A DNA stretch of 64,000 nucleotides. Origin: Cupriavidus agavae. GTDB taxonomy: Bacteria; Pseudomonadota; Gammaproteobacteria; Burkholderiales; Burkholderiaceae. This document shows, piece by piece, positions 10,955 through 20,764 of this stretch. The stretch covers positions 1,116,001 through 1,180,000 of the forward strand of contig NZ_SGXM01000001.1 of the NCBI RefSeq assembly GCF_004217045.1. The letters are read 5' to 3'. Below the pieces are notes generated by a model that had not been told where the DNA came from, searched no databases, and saw nothing but the letters and a program-made list of their open reading frames with translations. Each line of letters starts with the position of its first letter. The first letter of the stretch is position 1. The position numbers and the translations under genes are program-made.

Positions 10955-11731
10955 TTGAAGCATGTCACCTCGCGCGATAACGCGCTGTTCAAGCATCTGA
11001 AGGCATTGGTCGGTTCCACGCACCAACGGCGCAAGGCCGGGCAGTCGGTGCTCGATGGCGTGCATCTGGCCGAGGCCTACGTGGCGGCCCTCGGCCAGCC
11101 GACCAGCTGCGTCGTTGGCGAGCGGCACTACGACCATCCCGAGGTACGACCGCTGCTCGACCTGATCGAGCCCGAGCGGGTCGTGGTGCTGGCCGATACG
11201 CTGTTTGCGCAGGTCAGCAATGTTGTCAACGGTATCGATCTTCTGCTGGTCATCGACACGCCGGCTGGCCACCTGCCGTCGACCATCGACACCGATTGCA
11301 TCATCCTCGATGGCGTACAGGATGCCGGCAATGTCGGCTCCATCCTGCGCAGTGCCGCCGCAGCGGGCATTCCGCACGCGTTCCTGACCACGGGCTGCGC
11401 GTTCGCGTGGTCCGTCAAGACGCTGCGCGCCGGCATGGGCGCCAACTTCCACCTCAACATCGTCGAGCATTGCACGCTCGACATGCTGGCCGGCCGCCTG
11501 GCCGTGCCACTGCTGGCGACGTCTTCCCATGCCGATGCCATCGTCTTCGAGACCGACCTGCGCCAACCCGTAGGCTGGATCGTCGGCAACGAGGGCAGCG
11601 GAGTCAGCGCGGAATGGATGGATCGGGTCACACGCAAGGTCGGCATTCCGCAGCCGGGCGGACTCGAATCGCTGAACGTCGCCGCCGCCACCGCCGTGTG
11701 CCTGTTCGAGGCGGTGCGTCAGCGTCGCTGA
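10955..11731 (+). CDS. TrmH/SpoU-family RNA 2'-O-methyltransferase
   Basis: A SAM-dependent SPOUT methyltransferase acting on a ribose 2'-OH of rRNA or tRNA; the exact target cannot be read from the sequence. The 258-residue product has an N-terminal substrate-binding domain (about 1-95). The C-terminal knotted domain carries the three SpoU motifs: LDGVQDAGNVGSILR, VGNEGSGVS, and IPQPGGLESLNVAAATAV. The start codon is TTG at 10955, nine bases after rnhB, in a context that implies co-transcription. RlmB is the nearest well-known relative, but the gene is placed in the lpx tail rather than beside rnr, so I give no symbol. Confidence 0.9.
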   Translation: MKHVTSRDNALFKHLKALVGSTHQRRKAGQSVLDGVHLAEAYVAALGQPTSCVVGERHYDHPEVRPLLDLIEPERVVVLADTLFAQVSNVVNGIDLLLVIDTPAGHLPSTIDTDCIILDGVQDAGNVGSILRSAAAAGIPHAFLTTGCAFAWSVKTLRAGMGANFHLNIVEHCTLDMLAGRLAVPLLATSSHADAIVFETDLRQPVGWIVGNEGSGVSAEWMDRVTRKVGIPQPGGLESLNVAAATAVCLFEAVRQRR

Positions 11732-11735
11732 GCGC

Positions 11736-12281
11736 CTACCGGGCCCGATCGAGCAACAGGTCGATCATGCGGTCGATCTTGCCATCGAGCCTGTCGATCT
11801 TGCCATCGAGCCGGTCGATCTTGCGGTCTGTCTGTTCGAACCGCCGGTCCATCTGCTCGAACTTTCGGTCGACGGCCTCGAACTTCCAGTCGATGGCCTC
11901 GAACTTCCGGTCTATCAGCGCGAACTTCTGGTCAATCTGTTCGAATTTGTCTTCCAGCCGCTCGAACCGGGCGTCCGTCCGGGTTTCGAGCCGCGATATC
12001 CGTTCGCCCATGTCGTGCTGCGAGCTTTGCAGCGAGTCGAGCCGAAGGATGATGGCTTCGGTGGTCTTGTCCGTATGCCGGGAGGATAGTTCGAGGATGC
12101 CGAAGATGCCGGCGAGCGAAACGGCCACGCCGCCAAAGATGGTGGCAGCCGTACGAAAACCGGGGGTGCTGGACCTGGAGCGAATGCGATCCCGATCGCG
12201 GTTGCTCCGTTCGAACGGGGAGTGGTACTGGTCGGCGGTGATGGCAGTCATGGTGGCGTCGATAAGTTGTCGTCGAGTCAC
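11736..12281 (-). CDS. Membrane-anchored heptad-repeat coiled-coil protein
   Basis: I do not recognise a characterised family. The 181-residue protein has a basic N-terminus and one membrane segment (about 45-65, TAATIFGGVAVSLAGIFGIL). The rest is a long coiled coil of seven-residue units of the type IDRKFEA, changing to LDGKIDR near the end. The DNA encoding the tail is a 21-base tandem repeat. Topology suggests a tail-anchored rod, though the side of the membrane is not clear. The GTG at 12281 is chosen because GGAGG lies nine bases upstream; an ATG at 12251 is possible. It is convergent with the methyltransferase and downstream of ppsR. Confidence 0.75.
   Translation of the reverse strand: MTRRQLIDATMTAITADQYHSPFERSNRDRDRIRSRSSTPGFRTAATIFGGVAVSLAGIFGILELSSRHTDKTTEAIILRLDSLQSSQHDMGERISRLETRTDARFERLEDKFEQIDQKFALIDRKFEAIDWKFEAVDRKFEQMDRRFEQTDRKIDRLDGKIDRLDGKIDRMIDLLLDRAR
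11762..11960. repeat. 21-base imperfect tandem repeat inside the coiled-coil gene
   Basis: Consecutive units of about 21 bases, of the type GTCGATCTTGCCATCGAGCC, run through the 3' part of the coiled-coil gene. Two neighbouring copies are nearly identical (starting near 11772 and 11793) and the others are more diverged. Each unit encodes one heptad of the coil, so copy-number changes would keep the reading frame. Confidence 0.75.
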
Positions 12282-12342
12282 GACATCCTGCCTCCCAGGA
12301 CTGCCCCCTGCCTATTAGACGATTCTCAAACTGGCGAGAAAA

Positions 12343-13272
12343 TCAGTAGTTATCTCGGTCAATCTTGATCTCCTGCAAAATCGTGGTGGCGATCTCCTCG
12401 ATGGACTTGTGTGTCGAGGACAGCCACTTGATGCCTTCGCGGCGCATCATCGCCTCGGCTTCGTTGACTTCATAACGGCAATTCTCCACCGCCGCGTATT
12501 TGCTGCCGGGCCGCCGCTCGTTGCGGATCTCGGTCAGGCGTTGCGGATCGATCGACAGCCCGAAGATCTTGGCCTTGAACGCGTAGAGCGCCGACGGCAG
12601 CCTGCCGCGCTCGAAATCGTCGGGGATCAGCGGATAGTTGGCCGCCTTGAGGCCATACTGCATGGCGAGGTACAGGCTGGTCGGGGTCTTGCCGCTGCGC
12701 GACACGCCCACCAGGATGACATCGGCTTCCTCCAGGTTCTTGTGTGACTGCCCGTCATCGTGCGCCAGCGAGAAGTTGATCGCCTCGATGCGGTTCTTGT
12801 AGGCTTCCGTGTCGGCATTCTGGTGGAAACGGCCGATCGCGTGCGTCGACTTCAGTCCCAGTTCCTTTTCCAGCGGCTCGATGAAGGTCTGGAACATGTC
12901 GAGGATCATGCCCTTGGCGCGCCGCATCGCCTTGTTCGACTCGGCATTGACCAGCGTGGTGAAGACAATCGGCTTCACGCCCTCGTTATAGAACGCCTCG
13001 TTGATCTTGCTGACGGCAATATGTGCCTTATCCGGCGTATCGACGAACGGCATCCGCACTTTCCTGAAGCGCATCTCGAACTGCGCCAGAATCGAGTGGC
13101 TGAACGTCTCGGCCGTGATCCCGGTGCCGTCCGAGACGATGAAAACCGTCCGGACCTGCGGGCGATCGGCCGGGGCCGTGGCGCCGGTGGATGCGGAGCC
13201 GGCGGCCGGCGGGGTGGTCGAAAGCGGGGCGGACGCGGGTTGCGGTGCGTCAGGCGCGTCGGGCAGGGACAT
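12343..13272 (-). CDS. ppsR: PEP synthetase regulatory protein (kinase/pyrophosphorylase)
   Basis: A bifunctional DUF299 enzyme that inactivates phosphoenolpyruvate synthase by ADP-dependent phosphorylation of a threonine near the catalytic histidine, and reactivates it by phosphate-dependent dephosphorylation. The 309-residue product has an Ala/Pro-rich N-terminal tail of about 40 residues. The core begins RTVFIVSDGTGITAETFSHS, and the P-loop is GVSRSGKT (about residue 190). Its target ppsA is transcribed divergently. The frame extends to 13380, but the ATG at 13272 is preferred because the extra upstream residues look non-coding. Confidence 0.94.
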   Translation of the reverse strand: MSLPDAPDAPQPASAPLSTTPPAAGSASTGATAPADRPQVRTVFIVSDGTGITAETFSHSILAQFEMRFRKVRMPFVDTPDKAHIAVSKINEAFYNEGVKPIVFTTLVNAESNKAMRRAKGMILDMFQTFIEPLEKELGLKSTHAIGRFHQNADTEAYKNRIEAINFSLAHDDGQSHKNLEEADVILVGVSRSGKTPTSLYLAMQYGLKAANYPLIPDDFERGRLPSALYAFKAKIFGLSIDPQRLTEIRNERRPGSKYAAVENCRYEVNEAEAMMRREGIKWLSSTHKSIEEIATTILQEIKIDRDNY

Positions 13273-13345
13273 GTCTGGACAATTATTTTTTGAGACGGCC
13301 GCTGCGCGAAAGTGCGATGCGGCACGGTAGAATAGCGGCGATCTT

Positions 13346-13457
13346 TTGGCTAAGCAATTCCGCCAGCGTCGATCGGGCAACGATTCCGGGCCCGATTGTC
13401 GATAATGTGCGGTGCAGCATCGGAGCCATCCGATGGCAGCCGGAATTGCTCAGCCAA
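13346..13457. promoter_or_regulatory. Nested inverted repeats in the ppsR-ppsA spacer
   Basis: The divergent spacer holds an outer inverted repeat, TTGGCTAAGCAATTCCG at 13346-13362, matched by its complement at 13441-13457 (16 of 17 bases). Between the arms lies a perfect hairpin, CATCGGA-GCCA-TCCGATG at 13418-13435. A shorter ATCGGG/CCCGAT pair lies near 13372-13396. A possible -10 box TAGAAT sits at 13328-13333 on the + strand, which would place the repeats in the ppsA leader RNA. Function is not known; operator, leader structure and mobile-repeat remnant are all possible. Confidence 0.6.
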
Positions 13458-13477
13458 GCGATCCGCCGGGGACAGAA

Positions 13478-13505
13478 CATCAATCACATACCATCAATCA
13501 CATAC
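13478..13505. repeat. Perfect 14-base tandem duplication before ppsA
   Basis: CATCAATCACATAC occurs twice without interruption, at 13478-13491 and 13492-13505, about 40 bases before the ppsA start. It may be a recent slippage duplication, or a repeated binding site in the ppsA leader. Confidence 0.85.
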
Positions 13506-13546
13506 CGGTCGGTGCAAAAGATTTCTTACTTTGTTTTGAGGCTTTC

Positions 13547-15931
<2,385 letters not shown>

Positions 15932-16025
15932 GGCATCACGCGTCACAATAGCCAGATCACAATAATGACGACCGGCCGCAAGGCCGGCGTCTTGCGGCAC
16001 CGGCCCTGCGGCAGGTGTTCCAACT

Positions 16026-16068
16026 GCCCCCGCAGACGCCGAAAGCGTTTGACGGGGGCTTTGTTTTT
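16026..16068 (+). terminator. Rho-independent terminator after ppsA
   Basis: GCCCCCG at 16026 pairs with CGGGGGC ending at 16059. An inner ACGC/GCGT stem and a CGAAA turn lie between them, and TTTGTTTTT follows. It lies 95 bases past the ppsA stop and just before nfeD. Confidence 0.8.
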
Positions 16069-16100
16069 CGGGTTGCTGTCACGTCAGAATAAGGAGCGGG

Positions 16101-16526
16101 ATGACGTCGTATTACCTATGGTTCGCGGCCGCCGTGGTGCTGATCATCGCGGAAATGGCCACCGGCACGTTCTATCTGCTGATGATCGCCGCTGGCGTGG
16201 CGGCAGGTGGGCTTGCCGCCCTGGTCGGGCTTGACGTGCCATTCCAGACCCTGGCCGCCGCAATCGTCGCGATCATCGCCATCGCGGCGCTGCGGCGTAC
16301 CCGCTATGGCAAGCTGCGCCGCAAGGATGCCGGCACCGATCCCGATGTCAATCTCGACATCGGGCAGGAACTGGACGTGGCGGCCTGGGATGGATTCGGA
16401 CGCGCCCGCGTGCCCTACAGGGGCGCCGACTGGACCGTGGAACTGCTGCCCGGGATGGATCGCGCGCCGGGCCGGTTCCGGATCGTGGAAGTCCGCGGCA
16501 CGACGCTGATCGTTTCGCCGCGTTGA
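16101..16526 (+). CDS. NfeD-like membrane protein
   Basis: A short NfeD-family protein of 141 residues. Three hydrophobic segments occupy about residues 5-75, and a C-terminal OB-fold domain begins near residue 88 (IGQELDVAAWDGFGRARVPYRG). NfeD proteins accompany SPFH-domain proteins and are thought to form membrane microdomain complexes with them; the QmcA-like gene lies 61 bases downstream. The ATG has a clear AAGGAG site. The long form's serine-protease domain is absent, which is normal for the NfeD1b type. Confidence 0.9.
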   Translation: MTSYYLWFAAAVVLIIAEMATGTFYLLMIAAGVAAGGLAALVGLDVPFQTLAAAIVAIIAIAALRRTRYGKLRRKDAGTDPDVNLDIGQELDVAAWDGFGRARVPYRGADWTVELLPGMDRAPGRFRIVEVRGTTLIVSPR

Positions 16527-16587
16527 ATCTCCGGCGCCGCGAGGTACCCTTGCCGCCGACCTTTTTCTCTTTTGACGGGAGTTGTAG

Positions 16588-17526
16588 ATGCTTCTTTTCC
16601 AGCTAGGCGTGCTACCGCTGATTCTGCTCATTGGCGCGATCGTGCTGATTGCCAAGGCCATCAAGATCGTGCCGCAACAGCACGCCTGGGTGCTGGAGCG
16701 CCTGGGCCGCTACCACGCGACGCTGACGCCGGGCCTTTCCATCGTGGTGCCGTTCGTCGACCGCGTGGCCTACAAGCACATTCTCAAGGAAATCCCGCTC
16801 GACGTGCCCAGCCAGGTCTGTATCACGAAGGACAACACGCAGCTGCAGGTCGATGGCGTGCTGTACTTCCAGGTGACCGATCCGATGAAGGCGTCCTACG
16901 GTTCGAGCAACTTCGTGGTGGCCATCACGCAACTGTCTCAGACCACGCTGCGGTCTGTGATCGGCAAGCTGGAGCTGGACAAGACCTTCGAGGAGCGCGA
17001 TTTCATCAACCACAGCGTGGTCAATGCGCTCGACGAGGCGGCCGCGAACTGGGGTGTCAAGGTGCTGCGCTATGAAATCAAGGACCTGACGCCGCCGAAG
17101 GAGATCCTCCATGCGATGCAGGCCCAGATCACCGCCGAGCGCGAGAAACGGGCGCTGATCGCGGCGTCCGAGGGCAAGCGCCAGGAGCAGATCAACCTGG
17201 CGTCGGGGGCGCGCGAGGCAGCCATCCAGAAGTCGGAAGGCGAGAAGCAGGCGGCCATCAACCAGGCCCAGGGCGAGGCCACGGCGATCCTGGCCGTGGC
17301 GGAGGCCAATGCGCAGGCCATCGAGAAGATTGGCCACGCCATCCGCAACGAGGGTGGGATGGAGGCCGTGAACCTCAAGGTGGCCGAGGAGTACGTGGCG
17401 GCGTTCGGCAACCTGGCCAAGCAGGGCAACACGCTGATCGTCCCCGGCAATATGGGCGACATGAGCACCATGATTGCGTCTGCGCTGCAGATCGTGAAGG
17501 GGCAGGGCGGTACGCGGGGCCTCTGA
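16588..17526 (+). CDS. SPFH-domain stomatin/paraslipin protein (QmcA-like)
   Basis: A membrane scaffold of the stomatin-like paraslipin group, probably acting with the NfeD protein upstream. The 312-residue product begins with one membrane segment (about 5-25). The SPFH domain follows (VPQQHAWVLERLGRYHATLTPGLS through about residue 190), then a charged coiled coil with AAIQKSEGEKQAAINQAQGEA. The C-terminal segment contains MGDMSTMIASAL. Length and motifs match E. coli QmcA-type proteins closely. A GGGAGT site precedes the ATG, and a strong terminator follows. Confidence 0.9.
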   Translation: MLLFQLGVLPLILLIGAIVLIAKAIKIVPQQHAWVLERLGRYHATLTPGLSIVVPFVDRVAYKHILKEIPLDVPSQVCITKDNTQLQVDGVLYFQVTDPMKASYGSSNFVVAITQLSQTTLRSVIGKLELDKTFEERDFINHSVVNALDEAAANWGVKVLRYEIKDLTPPKEILHAMQAQITAEREKRALIAASEGKRQEQINLASGAREAAIQKSEGEKQAAINQAQGEATAILAVAEANAQAIEKIGHAIRNEGGMEAVNLKVAEEYVAAFGNLAKQGNTLIVPGNMGDMSTMIASALQIVKGQGGTRGL

Positions 17527-17545
17527 CGGGGTCCGGGCAACAAAG

Positions 17546-17573
17546 AAAAACGGAGGCCGAGGCCTCCGTTTTC
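17546..17573. terminator. Bidirectional terminator between the SPFH gene and smpB
   Basis: CGGAGGCC at 17551-17558 pairs with GGCCTCCG at 17561-17568. The stem is flanked by AAAAA on the left and TTTT on the right, so it can stop transcription from both converging genes. Confidence 0.88.
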
Positions 17574-17579
17574 TCGTTC

Positions 17580-18032
17580 TTATTCTTTCGACCCGCCTTT
17601 CATGATCCGGGCCTTCTCGCGCTCCCAGTCGCGGTTCTTCTCGGTTTCGCGCTTGTCGAACTGCTTCTTGCCCTTGGCCAGGCCGATTTCGCACTTCACG
17701 CGGCCGCGCGTGTAGTGGAGGTTCAGCGGTACCAGCGTGTAGCCGCGCTGCTCCACCTTGCCGATCAGCTTCTTGATCTCGTCCGCCTTGAGCAGCAGCT
17801 TGCGGGTGCGGACGGGGTCCGGCGTGACGTGGGTGGACGCGCTCTGAAGCGGGCTGATATGGGCGCCGATCAGGAACATCTCGGCATCGCGCACCACGAC
17901 GTAGCCTTCCTTGATCTGGACGCGGTTCGCGCGGATTGCCTTGACCTCCCAGCCTTCCAGCACGATCCCGGCCTCGTAGCGCTCTTCGATGAAGTAGTCG
18001 AAAAAGGCTTTCTTGTTGTCAGCGATCGTCAT
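17580..18032 (-). CDS. smpB: SsrA-binding protein SmpB
   Basis: The protein partner of tmRNA in trans-translation, rescuing stalled ribosomes and tagging incomplete proteins. The 150-residue product has the family's core: [39 protein letters not shown], and the RKLLL region. Its basic C-terminal tail ([24 protein letters not shown]) enters the mRNA channel. The frame reaches 18107, but the MTIADNKK start at 18032 is conserved. The gene is divergent from ratA, as in many proteobacteria. The tmRNA gene itself is not in this window. Confidence 0.96.
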   Translation of the reverse strand: MTIADNKKAFFDYFIEERYEAGIVLEGWEVKAIRANRVQIKEGYVVVRDAEMFLIGAHISPLQSASTHVTPDPVRTRKLLLKADEIKKLIGKVEQRGYTLVPLNLHYTRGRVKCEIGLAKGKKQFDKRETEKNRDWEREKARIMKGGSKE

Positions 18033-18226
18033 GCGGGTGGTGGAATCCTTTGCAGGCCGCCGGGTCTGCCGGCGGCCGGTTGTCTGGTGTCGGGCCCGGT
18101 ATCGCACAGGCGGTGTGGTGTGCGGGCCATGCCGGGCGTGCCGGGTTCGCGGCGGTCGGCTAAAATCGGGATTCTAGCAAACCACCCCGGCCCCGGCCAT
18201 GATCGCGGGGCCTGCGAACCGAATAC

Positions 18227-18667
18227 ATGGCAGACGTCCATAAATCCGTGCTGCTTGGTTTTTCCGCCGAGCAGATGTACGACCTGGTCACGCGCGTCGA
18301 GGACTATCCCAAGTTCCTGCCCTGGTGCGGCGGCGTGGAGGTCTTCGAACAGACCGAAACCGTGCTCGACGCCAAGATCAATATCCATTTCAGTGGCATC
18401 AAGCAGTATTTTCATACGCGCAACATCCAGGAACGGCCTACCCGCATCGATATGACGTTCGCGGACGGTCCTTTCAAGACCTTCAACGGCTGCTGGCGCT
18501 TCACGCCGCTGCGGGCCGATGCCTGCAAGGTCGAATTCCACCTGCACTACGAGTTTTCGAGCGTTCTGCTCGAAAAAATCATAGGACCGGCCTTCAGCGT
18601 CATCGCCAACACCTTCGTTGATGCCTTCGTCAAGCGCGCCGAAGTGGTATATGCCGACAAGTCCTGA
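18227..18667 (+). CDS. ratA: RatA-type START-domain protein (ubiquinone-binding / ribosome-associated toxin family)
   Basis: A Coq10/START-fold protein of 146 residues starting MADVHKSVLLGFSAEQMYDLV, with the family's YPKFLPWCGG motif near residue 30. E. coli RatA was described as a toxin that blocks 70S ribosome assembly, while homologous Coq10 proteins bind ubiquinone; which role applies here cannot be told. The smpB | ratA-rnfH arrangement is the conserved one. The following rnfH start lies inside the 3' end of this gene. Confidence 0.92.
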   Translation: MADVHKSVLLGFSAEQMYDLVTRVEDYPKFLPWCGGVEVFEQTETVLDAKINIHFSGIKQYFHTRNIQERPTRIDMTFADGPFKTFNGCWRFTPLRADACKVEFHLHYEFSSVLLEKIIGPAFSVIANTFVDAFVKRAEVVYADKS

Positions 18668-19001
18668 CCCGGCCGGCCCGGTGCGGCTCTCGGTCTGCTA
18701 TGCGCGGCCCGGCCACGTATTCCTGGAATCCGTGGCCGTTGCGCCCGGCACCACGATCATGCAGGCCGTTCAGTCCAGCGGGCTGATCGCTGCCTGCCCG
18801 GAAGTCGATCCGACCACGATGCGGGTCGGCATCTTCGGCAAGCTCAAGACCATCGATACGGTGGTGCGGGAAGGGGATCGCGTCGAGGTCTATCGGGCGC
18901 TGACGGCCGATCCCAAGCAGGCGCGCCGCAAACGCGTCCAGAAAACGCGTTCGGGCGAGCGGGAGGGGCAGAAATGGCGGAGTGGGGGCGGGACCGCCTG
19001 A
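18651..19001 (+). CDS. rnfH: RnfH family protein (UPF0125)
   Basis: A small ubiquitin-like beta-grasp protein of 116 residues. The conserved core runs from VRLSVCYARPGHVFLESVAVAPG to GKLKTIDTVVREGDRVEVYRAL, followed by TADPKQARRKR and a basic tail. Its function is not firmly known; it is the usual partner of ratA. The ATG at 18651 overlaps the ratA end by 17 bases. A longer frame from 18618 adds residues that do not align with the family. Confidence 0.88.
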   Translation: MPTSPDPAGPVRLSVCYARPGHVFLESVAVAPGTTIMQAVQSSGLIAACPEVDPTTMRVGIFGKLKTIDTVVREGDRVEVYRALTADPKQARRKRVQKTRSGEREGQKWRSGGGTA

Positions 19002-19006
19002 GTCGG

Positions 19007-19597
19007 TCAGCCGGTGCAGTGCTGGCTCATCGATTCGTTGGTCCGGGCCAGTTCCGCGGCGCGCTCGTCGTCATTGAGCCGCTGGGCCGTGCCATCCGCG
19101 CCCGCCCGTGACACGCGCATGCCCTGGCTCAGGCCGGTGGCGTAGTTGCGCATTTCCTGGCAGCGTTCCTGCCGCGCCAGTTCCTGGCGCTCCTTGGTGG
19201 CAGCTTCCAGATCGGCCTTGATCCTGGCGTCCCGGCGCTCGCGGAATGCCTCGTCCGGGGTGGCCGGCTTGTCGCCAGCCTTGGCGGGCTTGTCGGTGGC
19301 AGCCCGGGCGCTGACCGGCTGCATGCGCGGTTCGCCCTTCGCAGCCTTCGGCCCCGACTTGATCTCGGCCGTGCCAGCTTCGTCCTCGACAGGGCGGTAG
19401 GCGCCTGCAATGCGCCCCGGAGCAGCCTGGATGGCGCTGGCCGGTACCGATAGCGGCGGCGGCACGTCGCTGTAGACCGTGCGACCGTTGGCGTCCTTCC
19501 ATTGCCATTGCGAAAAGGCGGTGCCCGGTGCTGCCAGCGCGGTGAGTGCGGCAAACAGGGCGGCAACCAGCGGATACGGCACGGACGATCGTTTCAT
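19007..19597 (-). CDS. DUF4124 domain-containing secreted protein
   Basis: A 196-residue probable periplasmic or envelope protein of unknown function. It has a signal peptide (about 1-29, ending GTAFSQ). The DUF4124 motif follows at once: WQWKDANGRTVYSDVPPP. The remainder is an Ala/Lys-rich low-complexity stretch and a charged helical segment with two cysteines (CQEMRNYATGL and CTG at the end). It converges with rnfH, six bases apart. Confidence 0.85.
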   Translation of the reverse strand: MKRSSVPYPLVAALFAALTALAAPGTAFSQWQWKDANGRTVYSDVPPPLSVPASAIQAAPGRIAGAYRPVEDEAGTAEIKSGPKAAKGEPRMQPVSARAATDKPAKAGDKPATPDEAFRERRDARIKADLEAATKERQELARQERCQEMRNYATGLSQGMRVSRAGADGTAQRLNDDERAAELARTNESMSQHCTG

Positions 19598-19691
19598 GGC
19601 GATGGCGTGAGCAGGGCGGACGGGAAGAAATCTTCGGAATCAGACGCCGGTGGGGTTGACAGCGATGTGACCCGTGCGGCATCGCGCTAGT

Positions 19692-20651
19692 CTACTGAGC
19701 CTTGTCCGTGGCATGCAAGCGGACGGACCAGGCCACGCCGACCATCAGCAGCACGATGGCGGCGATTTCCAGGGGCCGGGGCCAGCGGTGATCGAACACA
19801 AAGCCATATGCCAGCGCGAAAAGCGTCTCGAAGACGATCATCTGGCCCGACAGCGTCAAGGGCAGCCGGCGGCTCGAAATGTTCCAGAGGTTGTTGCCAA
19901 TAAGCGACGCTCCGAGCGCAACGGCCGCGTTGACAGTCCAGAACCACTGCCAGTCGCGGCCGCTTCCCGGTGCGGTCAGGTGGTCGCCAAACACCATCCA
20001 GCCGGCCACGGCCAGGACCAGCGATACCAGCCCCGTCGAAAGTCCGTACAGCGCCGACCACTCGTTGCCGCTGAAGTGCGGATTGCGCTGCAGGTAGCGG
20101 GCGTTGTCCACCGCGTAGAGTGTCCAGCAGACCAGCGCCCCTGCGGCGCAGACCACGCCGGCCAGCTTCTGCCAGACCGGCCGCGCCACGGCTTCGGCGG
20201 TCGCCCCGTGCGCGCTGCCGCCGCCACCGAACAGGTCGATATTGATGCAGGCGATGCCTGCCGCCACCACCAGCAGCGGCAGCAGCAGCCGACGCAGCGG
20301 CACGGCGCCATGGTCGCGCCGGCCCATCAGCGTGACCGAAATCGGCAGGATGCCGATGATCAGCGAGGTTGGCCCCACGCCAGCCAGTTGCACGCCGAAC
20401 GCCAGCAGCACGTAATAGAGCAGGTTGCCGGTAAAGGCCTGGCGCAGCAGCGCCACGCAGTCGGCGCGGGTCAGTTTGCGCGCAATGCGGCGCATCAGCG
20501 GCAGCGCGGCCACGCATGCCACCAGCCCGTACGCCAGGTAGCGGCCGATGGCCAGTTCCCACGGCGAAAACACCGGCAGCAGCTTCGGCGCGATGAAGAC
20601 CATGCCCCAGAACGCTCCGGCCAGCAGGCCGCACAACACGCCGATTCCCAT
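19692..20651 (-). CDS. EamA/DMT-family transporter
   Basis: An inner membrane protein of the drug/metabolite transporter superfamily with about ten membrane segments in two repeated halves. It starts MGIGVLCGLLAGAFWGMVFIAPKLLP and contains ELAIGRYLAYG, typical of EamA domains. Length is 319 residues. The substrate cannot be predicted; relatives export amino acids or metabolites. The frame extends to 20699, but the start at 20651 fits the family's N-terminus better. It diverges from guaB. Confidence 0.82.
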   Translation of the reverse strand: MGIGVLCGLLAGAFWGMVFIAPKLLPVFSPWELAIGRYLAYGLVACVAALPLMRRIARKLTRADCVALLRQAFTGNLLYYVLLAFGVQLAGVGPTSLIIGILPISVTLMGRRDHGAVPLRRLLLPLLVVAAGIACINIDLFGGGGSAHGATAEAVARPVWQKLAGVVCAAGALVCWTLYAVDNARYLQRNPHFSGNEWSALYGLSTGLVSLVLAVAGWMVFGDHLTAPGSGRDWQWFWTVNAAVALGASLIGNNLWNISSRRLPLTLSGQMIVFETLFALAYGFVFDHRWPRPLEIAAIVLLMVGVAWSVRLHATDKAQ

Positions 20652-20699
20652 GGTTTCCGATGCGCCGTTGAAAAAGGAGGCCGAGGATAACAAAGGCAT

Positions 20700-20738
20700 T
20701 GCAGGAACGCATCAGCAAATCCTGCATTCCGGTATAAT
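20700..20738 (+). promoter_or_regulatory. guaB promoter region with dyad
   Basis: A consensus -10 box TATAAT lies at 20733-20738, 26 bases before the guaB ATG. A 7-base inverted repeat, TGCAGGA (20700-20706) and TCCTGCA (20720-20726), covers the place where a -35 box would sit, which is itself poor. The dyad is a candidate operator for purine control. Confidence 0.6.
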
Positions 20739-20764
20739 CTGCTTTTGCGCCTAGAGGATTTGCT

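Noticed and set aside
17945..18226. Toxin-antitoxin reading of smpB/ratA/rnfH
   Set aside because: RatA has been called a toxin in E. coli, but the smpB-ratA-rnfH arrangement is a conserved housekeeping cluster and no antitoxin-like gene is present.
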